From JBBQFD01 sp038321575 (lineage in GTDB: Bacteria; Bacillota_I; Bacilli_A; RF39; UBA660): DNA of 23,188 bases. Below, piece by piece: positions 8,424 to 14,266 of the stretch. The notes under the pieces are model-generated. The model was given only the letters and a program-made list of their open reading frames with translations. It made no database searches and had not been told where the DNA came from. Position 1 is the first letter of the stretch. Each line of letters opens with the position of its first letter. The translations under genes and the position numbers were made by a program. The DNA is taken from positions 1 through 23,188 of the forward strand of contig JBBQFD010000010.1 of NCBI GenBank assembly GCA_038321575.1, written 5' to 3'.

Positions 8424-9185
8424 ATGCGTGAATTTTTCGTTGATGATAAATTAGTTATGGCCTTTAAACTATTTAGCCCCTTACACCTAGGTTTAGTGTT
8501 AGGTGTCTTCTTCGTATTTTTAGGTTTTCATATATATCAAAATAAGTTATACAAACTAAGTGATAAAACCAAAAGAATTATATCTTTAATTTTAATCACT
8601 ATTTTATTTTTAAATATGACAATATATTATGGCATGAAACTGGTTTATGGTCGTTATGATTGGCGAGTGAATTTACCGCTTCATTTTTGTTTTATAACCG
8701 GTTACTTATTTATGTTTGCAATCTTATTTAAAAAGAAACAATTATATAAAAACATATATTTCTGGACTTTTATTGGTCCAATACCAGGTTTGTTGCTTCC
8801 AGGGATGAGAAGTTCATTCGATTCATTCTTGTTTTATCAACAAGTAATTAGTCATAATTTTTTATTAATATCAAGTCTATTTATTTTTTATGCTTATAAT
8901 ATAAGGATCACTAAAAAAGATATGATGACCTCAGCTTTGTGGGCATCATTAGTGTTTGGACTAGTATATATATTTAATAATATATTCAATACTAATTATA
9001 TAATGCAAACACAACTGCCCGAACAAGTGCTTAGAGTGTTCCCCTTTTTAAGTGATTTACAAAATCCAATCGCTATTTTATTTGTAACCGCGATAACTAT
9101 TTTATTTGTTGCCTATATTCCAATATACTTAAGAAATAAAAAACAAGTAAAAAGTGGTTTACATCTTGAGGAAAGTTTGTTATAA
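8424..9185 (+). CDS. YwaF/TMEM164-like integral membrane protein
   Basis: A 253-residue membrane protein resembling the TIGR02206/YwaF group (TMEM164 superfamily) of unknown function. The diagnostic region is WRVNLPLHFCFI (80-91), matching the W...LPLHxC pattern at the start of a membrane helix. I see about seven hydrophobic segments (near 19-36, 52-70, 86-103, 112-126, 143-159, 168-186 and 214-235) and a charged C-terminal tail. The start is uncertain: ATG 8424 is 3 nt after the ychF stop and has no ribosome binding site, so it may rely on coupling to ychF; the next ATG (8457) also lacks one. Its last codons hold the rpsF promoter, and its stop codon is part of the -10 box. Confidence 0.75.
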   Translation: MREFFVDDKLVMAFKLFSPLHLGLVLGVFFVFLGFHIYQNKLYKLSDKTKRIISLILITILFLNMTIYYGMKLVYGRYDWRVNLPLHFCFITGYLFMFAILFKKKQLYKNIYFWTFIGPIPGLLLPGMRSSFDSFLFYQQVISHNFLLISSLFIFYAYNIRITKKDMMTSALWASLVFGLVYIFNNIFNTNYIMQTQLPEQVLRVFPFLSDLQNPIAILFVTAITILFVAYIPIYLRNKKQVKSGLHLEESLL

Positions 9186-9186
9186 T
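9158..9186 (+). promoter_or_regulatory. rpsF operon promoter
   Basis: TTTACA (9158-9163), a 17-nt spacer and TATAAT (9181-9186) with an upstream TG at 9178-9179 make a near-consensus sigma-A promoter with an extended -10. It lies inside the 3' end of the preceding membrane-protein gene. Transcription should start near 9193, exactly where the leader hairpin begins. Confidence 0.8.
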
Positions 9187-9192
9187 CAAAAC

Positions 9193-9251
9193 GAGTATTA
9201 ATTTACTCCTTGCTTCTTCGGAAGCCATCAGACCATAAGGAGGTGTCAAAA
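9193..9251 (+). promoter_or_regulatory. rpsF leader, likely S6:S18-responsive RNA element
   Basis: The 5' leader of rpsF can form a helix pairing CTCCTT (9206-9211) with AAGGAG (9237-9242), which is the ribosome binding site, capped by a GCTTC/GAAGC stem with a TTCG loop (9212-9225). A competing hairpin, GAGTA (9193-9197) with TACTC (9204-9208), uses the same bases. The position and the AGACCATAAGGAGG context fit the known S6:S18 autoregulatory mRNA motif upstream of rpsF. The pairing is seen in the sequence; the regulation is inferred. Confidence 0.65.
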
Positions 9252-9542
9252 ATGCGAAACTATGAAATCATGTATATTGTTAGACCAACGTTATCAGAAG
9301 CTGAAGTTGTCCAAGTAATTAAGACTTTTGAAGCTATCTTAACTAATAACGGATCTAAAATTACAGGTTCAAAGGATATCGGACAAAGAGAACTAGCTTA
9401 TGAAATTAAAAATTTCAATAGCGGGTACTACTTTGTACTTGAAATTGAAGCACAAGACGACAAAGCTGTTAAAGAATTTGATCGTTTAGCTCTAATTAGT
9501 CAAGACGTTATCCGTCATTTAATTACAAGAATAGAAAAGTAA
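9252..9542 (+). CDS. rpsF: 30S ribosomal protein S6
   Basis: S6 binds 16S rRNA together with S18 in the platform of the small subunit. The 96-residue protein begins MRNYEIMYIVRPTLSEAEV and continues with DIGQRELAYEIKNFNSGYYF, the usual S6 core, and ends at IEK without the long acidic tail of E. coli S6. I chose ATG 9252, with AAGGAGGTG at 9238-9245; an in-frame TTG at 9210 would run through the leader. It leads the rpsF-ssb-rpsR operon. Translation is probably controlled by the leader that can pair with its ribosome binding site, with S6 and S18, both made from this operon, as the likely effector. Confidence 0.97.
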   Translation: MRNYEIMYIVRPTLSEAEVVQVIKTFEAILTNNGSKITGSKDIGQRELAYEIKNFNSGYYFVLEIEAQDDKAVKEFDRLALISQDVIRHLITRIEK

Positions 9543-9558
9543 GAAGAGAGGTATTATC

Positions 9559-10059
9559 ATGAATCGAGTATCACTAGTTGGAAGATTAACTGGGAAACCA
9601 GAATTAAGATATACTAACTCTAATTTACCATATGCAAGATTTTCAGTTGCAGTAAATAGAACATTTAGTAATCAACAAGGTCAAAAGGAAGCTGACTTTA
9701 TAAATATTGTTGTCTGGAGAAAACAAGCTGAAAATGTTTGTAATTTCTTAGATAAAGGAAGTTTAGTTTCAATTGATGGTAGATTACAAACCGGAAGTTA
9801 TGAAGATAAAGAAGGTAAGAAAAAGTATACAATGGAAGTAGTTGGAGACTCTGTTCAGTTTTTGGAAACAAAAGCACAAAGTCAATCACGTGGTCAAAGT
9901 GTTGGCTATGACAAACTTACTACTAAAGATGTAAGCCCATATGATTACCAAGAAGGAAATGATAATACAAATAATAAAACCAATGATGTTAACGTGGGTA
10001 ATGACCCATTTGCTGACTTTGGTGATAGCGTTTCCATTGATGATAACTTCCTAGATTAA
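9559..10059 (+). CDS. ssb: single-stranded DNA-binding protein
   Basis: SSB coats single-stranded DNA as a tetramer and recruits repair and replication proteins through its C-terminal tip. The 166 residues start MNRVSLVGRLTGKPELRYT and contain FSVAVNRTF, DFINIVVWRKQAENVCNFL and GSLVSIDGRLQTGSY, all typical of the OB fold (about 1-108). A polar Gln/Asn-rich linker and an acidic end follow. The end reads SIDDNFLD, not the usual DDDLPF, so the interaction tip is atypical. ATG 9559 follows GAAGAGAGG. The gene sits 16 nt after rpsF and 13 nt before rpsR, the standard arrangement. Confidence 0.96.
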   Translation: MNRVSLVGRLTGKPELRYTNSNLPYARFSVAVNRTFSNQQGQKEADFINIVVWRKQAENVCNFLDKGSLVSIDGRLQTGSYEDKEGKKKYTMEVVGDSVQFLETKAQSQSRGQSVGYDKLTTKDVSPYDYQEGNDNTNNKTNDVNVGNDPFADFGDSVSIDDNFLD

Positions 10060-10072
10060 TAAGGAGGAAATA

Positions 10073-10291
10073 ATGGCTGAATATTATAGAAAACAAAAGA
10101 AAATATGTCAAATGTGCGCTGGTAAAAGCGTAGATTATAAAGATGGCGAAATAATTAGAAAATACATTAGTGGTGATAAAGGTAAGATTTTACCTAGAAG
10201 AATTACTGGTGCATGTGCTAAACATCAAAGACATATTGCAGATGAAATTAAAAAAGCTCGTTTTATGGCAATCGTGCCATTCACAAGATAA
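10073..10291 (+). CDS. rpsR: 30S ribosomal protein S18
   Basis: S18 pairs with S6 on the small-subunit platform. The 72-residue protein has the family core EIIRKYISGDKGKILPRRITG followed by ACAKHQRH and the C-terminal KKARFMAIVPFTR. An N-terminal CQMC (12-15), C48 and H51 give a complete set of possible zinc ligands, the C+ form of S18. ATG 10073 has AAGGAGG 5 nt upstream. It is the last gene of the rpsF operon; a terminator begins at its stop codon. Confidence 0.97.
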   Translation: MAEYYRKQKKICQMCAGKSVDYKDGEIIRKYISGDKGKILPRRITGACAKHQRHIADEIKKARFMAIVPFTR

Positions 10292-10312
10292 GATACAAAC
10301 GTATCTTTTTTT
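10290..10312 (+). terminator. intrinsic terminator after rpsR
   Basis: AGATAC (10291-10296), loop AAAC and GTATCT (10301-10306) are followed by a T run to 10312. The stem can extend one pair outward, and TCACAA (10281-10286) can pair with TTGTGA (10311-10316) around it. It closes the rpsF-ssb-rpsR operon before the S10 operon promoter. Confidence 0.85.
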
Positions 10313-10360
10313 GTGAATTTCAATCATGTAAATAAAAGTTAAATAAATGCTTGAAAAAGG

Positions 10361-10389
10361 TTGCTTTTGTTATATTAATTGTGTATAAT
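10361..10389 (+). promoter_or_regulatory. S10-spc operon promoter
   Basis: TTGCTT (10361-10366), a 17-nt spacer and consensus TATAAT (10384-10389). An overlapping TTGAAA at 10351-10356 is a worse fit (27-nt spacer). Transcription would start near 10396, leaving a leader of about 128 nt before rpsJ. I see no other strong promoter in the ribosomal cluster. Confidence 0.8.
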
Positions 10390-10395
10390 TTTGAA

Positions 10396-10523
10396 TGTGT
10401 GACATGCATTGATGTGTGAGGTTGCCGATACACCAGGTTAAGTTGTAAAACAATTTATAATGGTAATCGGGTTTTTACACGGAGCAAGTCTATACCTAGA
10501 TATAGACGAGAGGAGGACGAAAG
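10396..10523 (+). promoter_or_regulatory. structured 5' leader of the S10 operon
   Basis: A leader of about 128 nt with layered pairing: outer helix GTGTGAGG (10414-10421) with TTTTACAC (10473-10480); middle helix CCGAT (10425-10429) with ATCGG (10466-10470), extended by ACC/GGT; inner hairpin AAGTTGT (10440-10446) with ACAATTT (10450-10456). A separate perfect hairpin, GTCTATA/TATAGAC (10488-10507, 6-nt loop), stands just before the ribosome binding site GAGGAGGA (10509-10516). ATCGG is followed by GTTTTT, so the middle helix could act as an attenuator. A role in ribosomal-protein feedback is inferred from its place; I do not name the effector. Confidence 0.6.
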
Positions 10524-10832
10524 ATGTCAAAAACTAAAGTTCGCATTAAATTGAAAGCATTCGAACATAAAAGTTTAGATAATGCTTGCGCGAAGATTGT
10601 TGAAACAGTGAAAAGAACTGGTGGGGAAGTATGTGGACCAATTCCACTACCAACTGATATCGAAAAGATCACCATTTTAAGAGCTGTTCATAAATACAAA
10701 GATTCACGCGAACAATTTGAAAAGAGAACACACAAAAGACTTATTGATATCAATAATCCAAGTAAGGAAACAATTGAGGCGTTAACACACCTTGATATTC
10801 CAAGCGGTGTTGATATACAAATTAAATTATAA
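10524..10832 (+). CDS. rpsJ: 30S ribosomal protein S10
   Basis: S10 sits in the head of the small subunit and, as NusE, joins NusB in antitermination complexes. The 102 residues show the standard core: IRIKLKAFEHKSLD-like opening, IVETVKRTGGEVCGPIPLP, SREQFEKRTHKRLIDI and the C-terminal LDIPSGVDIQIKL. ATG 10524 has GAGGAGGA 7 nt upstream. First gene of the large ribosomal-protein operon, just behind a structured leader and a strong promoter, so its level probably reports the control of the whole cluster. Confidence 0.98.
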   Translation: MSKTKVRIKLKAFEHKSLDNACAKIVETVKRTGGEVCGPIPLPTDIEKITILRAVHKYKDSREQFEKRTHKRLIDINNPSKETIEALTHLDIPSGVDIQIKL

Positions 10833-10848
10833 TTAGGAGGAATAAATT

Positions 10849-11679
10849 ATGAAAGGAATCTTAGGTCGTAAAATTGGAATGACTCAAGTATTTACAAAAT
10901 CTGGTAAGTTAGTTCCAGTAACAGTCGTATCTGTTGAACCAAATGTAATTACACAAATTAAGACAAAAGAAAACGATGGTTATGAAGCTATACAATTAGG
11001 TTTTGATACTAAAAGAGAAAAATTAACGACAAAAGCTTCAATTGGGCATACCAATAAAGCAAATACTACACCTAAGCGCTTCTTTAGAGAAATTAGCGTT
11101 GTAGATGTTAATAACTATTCATTAGGTCAAGAGATCAAAGCTGATGTCTTTGCTGAAGGAGAAGTAGTTGACGTAACTGGAACATCAAAAGGTAAAGGGT
11201 TCCAAGGAGCTATTAAACGTCACGGACAAACAAGAGGTCCTATGGGACACGGATCACAATATCATCGTAGTCCAGGATCAATGGGTTCAAGACTACCTAA
11301 ACGTGTTATGAAAGGTAAGAAGTTACCTGGACACATGGGAACATTAACAGTTACAATTCAAAATCTTGAAATTGTAGCAATTGATTTAACAAACAATGTT
11401 ATCTTAGTTAAGGGAAATATCCCTGGTGCTAAGAGATCACTTGTATTTATTAAATCATCTATTAAAACACCTGGATTGGTAAATGCATACGAAGGATTAA
11501 ATTCTTACGTAATTGAAGATGAAAGTGTTGCTGAAATTTTAGTTGAAGATGCAGCAGTTGAAGATGTGGTAGCTGATGATGCAGTAACTACAGAAGTAAA
11601 TGAAGAAGTAGTAGCTGAAGAAGTACCAATGGTAGAAGAAGCAGCCCTAGAAACAACAACTGAAAGTCAAGAAAACTAG
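10849..11679 (+). CDS. rplC: 50S ribosomal protein L3 with long acidic C-terminal tail
   Basis: L3 is an early-assembly protein whose loop reaches toward the peptidyl transferase centre. Residues 1-206 are canonical: MKGILGRKIGMTQVF, VDVTGTSKGKGFQGAIKRHG (109-126), the HGSQYHRSPGSMG loop (134-146) and GNIPGAKRSLVFIKSSIK. The protein then continues to 276 residues, about 70 beyond the usual 205-212. From 221 to 276 I count 20 Asp/Glu and no Lys/Arg, a low-complexity stretch rich in V, A and E. The reading frame through the tail is unbroken and closes just before the rplD ribosome binding site, so it is not a frameshift artefact. GGAGG precedes ATG 10849. Confidence 0.96.
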   Translation: MKGILGRKIGMTQVFTKSGKLVPVTVVSVEPNVITQIKTKENDGYEAIQLGFDTKREKLTTKASIGHTNKANTTPKRFFREISVVDVNNYSLGQEIKADVFAEGEVVDVTGTSKGKGFQGAIKRHGQTRGPMGHGSQYHRSPGSMGSRLPKRVMKGKKLPGHMGTLTVTIQNLEIVAIDLTNNVILVKGNIPGAKRSLVFIKSSIKTPGLVNAYEGLNSYVIEDESVAEILVEDAAVEDVVADDAVTTEVNEEVVAEEVPMVEEAALETTTESQEN

Positions 11680-11694
11680 TAGGGAGGAATATAT

Positions 11695-12318
11695 ATGACA
11701 AAAATATCTATATTAAATATTAAAGGTGAAAAAGTTAAGGATTACACTTTAAGTAAAGAAGTATTTGGCATTGAACCAAATGATACTGTCTTATATGATG
11801 CCCTTACTTTAGCAAGAAATTCCGCAAGACAAGGTACCCATGATACTAAAACCCGTACCGAAGTAAATGGTGGGGGAAGAAAACCATGGAAACAAAAAGG
11901 AACAGGACGCGCCCGTCAAGGTAGTATCCGTGCTCCACAATGGCCTGGTGGTGGAATTGTCTTTGGACCACATCCAAGAAGTTATGATAAAAAAATGAAC
12001 AAAAAAGAAAGACGCTTAGCTTTAAGATCTGCTTTATCTTATAAAGCATTGAATAAAGAATTAATTATTGTTGAAAGCTTTATGCCAGAAACAGTAAAAA
12101 CAAAAGACGTCTTGGTAATGCTTAAAAGCTTAAAAGCTGAAAAACGTGTATTAATTGTTGTGGCTGAATTAAGTGAAAATTTAATCTTAGCAACACGTAA
12201 CATTAAAAAAGTAGTTTTATTACAAGCTAATGAAATTAATACTTTAGATGTTGTTACGGCAAATGCAATGATTATTACGGAAGATGCATTAAAAATTATT
12301 GAGGAGGTGCTTATTTAA
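11695..12318 (+). CDS. rplD: 50S ribosomal protein L4
   Basis: L4 lines the nascent-peptide exit tunnel with a long internal loop; in E. coli it also represses the S10 operon. The 207 residues carry the conserved loop region: ARQGTHDTKTRTEVNGGGRK, PWKQKGTGRARQGS and RAPQWPGGGIVFGPHPRSY, then KKERRLALRSALS. No insertion or deletion is evident against the usual length (about 205). ATG 11695 has GGGAGG 8 nt upstream. Its stop overlaps the rplW start by 1 nt. Whether L4 acts on the leader upstream of rpsJ here is unknown. Confidence 0.97.
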   Translation: MTKISILNIKGEKVKDYTLSKEVFGIEPNDTVLYDALTLARNSARQGTHDTKTRTEVNGGGRKPWKQKGTGRARQGSIRAPQWPGGGIVFGPHPRSYDKKMNKKERRLALRSALSYKALNKELIIVESFMPETVKTKDVLVMLKSLKAEKRVLIVVAELSENLILATRNIKKVVLLQANEINTLDVVTANAMIITEDALKIIEEVLI

Positions 12319-12602
12319 TGATGAATGATTATCGTAATGTTATAAAAGCACCAATCATTACTGAAAAAAGTGCTAAATTAGCACAAGAAAAAAATACTAT
12401 TACATTTAGTGTTGATACTAAATCTAATAAGACACAAATTAAACAAGCTGTAGAAGCAATTTTCAATGTTAAAGTTGAAAGTGTTAATACAATGAATGTT
12501 AAACCTCGTACTAAAAGAGTTGGTCGTCACGTTGGAATGACTAACCGTGTTAAAAAAGCAATCGTTAAGTTAAAAGAAGGAAGTTCAATCGAACTTAACT
12601 AG
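12318..12602 (+). CDS. rplW: 50S ribosomal protein L23
   Basis: L23 stands at the tunnel exit and is the docking point for trigger factor and the signal recognition particle. The 94 residues contain VIKAPIITEKSAKLAQE, the NKTQIKQAVEAIFNVKVESVN core and TKRVGRHVGMTNRVKKAIVKL. Two adjacent ATG codons are possible starts (12318 and 12321); the first overlaps the rplD stop in TAATG, and GAGGAGGTG at 12301-12309 serves either. The arrangement suggests coupled translation with rplD. Confidence 0.96.
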   Translation: MMNDYRNVIKAPIITEKSAKLAQEKNTITFSVDTKSNKTQIKQAVEAIFNVKVESVNTMNVKPRTKRVGRHVGMTNRVKKAIVKLKEGSSIELN

Positions 12603-12617
12603 AAGGAGGATTGAATC

Positions 12618-13448
12618 ATGGCAATTAAGAGTTATAAACCAACAACACCTGGACGCCGTGGAATGACAACACTTATTAATAGTGAAATCACAAAAACGAC
12701 TCCGGAAAAATCATTAGTTGTTACTATTAAAAAACAAGGTGGTCGTAATAACCAAGGTCACATTACAGTAAGACACCATGGTGGTGGAGCAAAACAAAAG
12801 TACCGTATTATTGATTTCAAAAGAATGAAAGATGGTATTATTGGAACTGTTGCATCAATTGAATACGATCCCAATAGAACAGCTAACATTGCTTTAATAA
12901 ATTATGCTGATGGAGAAAAAAGATATATCTTATCTCCAAAAGGCTTAAAAGTAGGAAACAATGTAGTTAGTGGTGCAGATGCCGATATTAAAACCGGAAA
13001 CTGTTTACCGCTTGAAAATATTCCAGAAGGAACAATGGTTCATAATGTTGAACTAAAACCTGGTAAAGGTGGCCAAATGGCTCGTTCAGCTGGAAGTAGT
13101 GTTCAAATATTAGGTCGTGAAGGAAGATTCACTTTACTACGTTTAAGTAGTGGCGAAGTCCGTAAAGTATTAGGAGTTTGTCGCGCTTCAATCGGTGAAG
13201 TAGGGAATGAAGATTATGAACTAATTAATTATGGAAAAGCTGGTCGTAAGAGACATATGGGTATTAGACCTACAGTCCGTGGATCAGTTATGAACCCTAA
13301 TGACCATCCACACGGTGGTGGTGAAGGTAAAGCTCCAATTGGTCGTAAAGGACCACTTACTCCATGGGGGAAACCTGCATTGGGTAAGAAAACTCGTGAT
13401 AAGAAAAAGGCTTCAAGCAAATTAATTGTTCGTCGCCGTAAAAAATAG
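12618..13448 (+). CDS. rplB: 50S ribosomal protein L2
   Basis: L2 binds 23S rRNA near the peptidyl transferase centre and helps join the subunits. The 276 residues match the normal length. Seen: the opening MAIKSYKPTTPGRRG, GGRNNQGHITVRHHGGGAKQ, EYDPNRTANIALINYADGEK, and the conserved C-terminal MNPNDHPHGGGEGKAPIGRK with the histidine of the HPHGGG motif, then TPWGKPALGKKTR. AAGGAGG lies 8 nt before ATG 12618. No unusual feature. Confidence 0.98.
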   Translation: MAIKSYKPTTPGRRGMTTLINSEITKTTPEKSLVVTIKKQGGRNNQGHITVRHHGGGAKQKYRIIDFKRMKDGIIGTVASIEYDPNRTANIALINYADGEKRYILSPKGLKVGNNVVSGADADIKTGNCLPLENIPEGTMVHNVELKPGKGGQMARSAGSSVQILGREGRFTLLRLSSGEVRKVLGVCRASIGEVGNEDYELINYGKAGRKRHMGIRPTVRGSVMNPNDHPHGGGEGKAPIGRKGPLTPWGKPALGKKTRDKKKASSKLIVRRRKK

Positions 13449-13464
13449 GGAAAGGATGATTTAA

Positions 13465-13758
13465 GTGGCAAGAAGTTTAAAAAAAGGACCTTTTATAGAT
13501 GAACATCTAAGAAAAAAAGTTGCGACTGTAGTTAAGCCTGGTAAAAAAGAAGTTATCAAAACTTGGTCACGTCGTTCAACAATTTTTCCTGAATTTATTG
13601 GATATACATTTGCTGTCCATAATGGTAAAGAATTCATCCCTGTTTATGTAACTGAAGATATGGTAGGACATAAATTAGGTGAATTTGTACCAACGCGTAA
13701 GTTTGTTGGACATGGCACACATGTTAAAGAAGAACCAAAGAAAGAAATTAGAAAATAA
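13465..13758 (+). CDS. rpsS: 30S ribosomal protein S19
   Basis: S19 is a head protein near the A-site finger and subunit bridge. The 97 residues begin MARSLKKGPFIDEHLRKKV and include IKTWSRRSTIFPEFIGYTFAVHN and the end of the core, LGEFVPTRKFVGHGTH. The start is GTG at 13465, fixed by family alignment (ARSLKKGPF immediately follows) with AAAGGA about 9 nt upstream; no in-frame ATG lies nearby. It is one of the two clear non-ATG starts in the window (the other is secY). Confidence 0.97.
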   Translation: MARSLKKGPFIDEHLRKKVATVVKPGKKEVIKTWSRRSTIFPEFIGYTFAVHNGKEFIPVYVTEDMVGHKLGEFVPTRKFVGHGTHVKEEPKKEIRK

Positions 13759-13779
13759 TTATTTGGAAGGAGGACTAAA

Positions 13780-14253
13780 ATGGAAGCAAAAGCGATTGCA
13801 AAAGGTGTCAGAGTGCCACCTCGCAAAGCTCGTTTAGTTATAGATTTAATACGTGGTAAAAGCGTAGCTGAAGCAGATAGAATTTTAACTAACTTGAACA
13901 AAGAAGCCGCAAGAGTATTACATAAAGTATTAATCTCAGCGGTAGCAAATGCTGAAAATAACTTAAATTTAGATAAAACTAAATTATTCGTTAGTTATGT
14001 AGTTGCCAATGAAGGTCAAGTAATGAAAAGAATGACTGCTGGTCCTCGTGGACATTCAGCACCTAAACACAAAAGAACAAGTCATATAACAATTATTGTT
14101 ACTGAAAAAGTAGTAGCAGAAAAAGCTGTTGCTAAAAAAGCCGTAGTTGAAACAACTGCTGTTAAAAAAGCACCAACTGAAAAAGTAGTAGCTGCTAAAG
14201 CCGTTACTAAAAAAGTTATTACTAAGAAAGTAACTACTAAAAAGACAAAGTAA
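13780..14253 (+). CDS. rplV: 50S ribosomal protein L22 with lysine-rich C-terminal tail
   Basis: L22 lines the exit tunnel with its beta hairpin. Residues 1-110 are the normal protein: VRVPPRKARLVIDLIRGK (10-27), LISAVANAENN, the hairpin containing VMKRMTAGPRGHSAPKHKRT (81-100) and SHITIIVTEK. Instead of stopping near 110-115, it runs to 157. The 47 extra residues are repeats of short K-K-A-V and K-K-V-T units with 14 Lys and 3 Glu, like histone H1-type tails. The tail is in frame and ends 13 nt before rpsC, whose GGAGG lies in the gap. ATG 13780 follows AAGGAGGA. Such tails occur on ribosomal proteins of some Mollicutes-like lineages; role unknown. Confidence 0.95.
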   Translation: MEAKAIAKGVRVPPRKARLVIDLIRGKSVAEADRILTNLNKEAARVLHKVLISAVANAENNLNLDKTKLFVSYVVANEGQVMKRMTAGPRGHSAPKHKRTSHITIIVTEKVVAEKAVAKKAVVETTAVKKAPTEKVVAAKAVTKKVITKKVTTKKTK

Positions 14254-14266
14254 AGGAGGTAAACTG

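Noticed and set aside
14110..14250. Tandem repeat or CRISPR-like array in the rplV 3' end
   Set aside because: The short repeats are degenerate codons for a K/A/V tail in frame with L22; there are no regular spacers.
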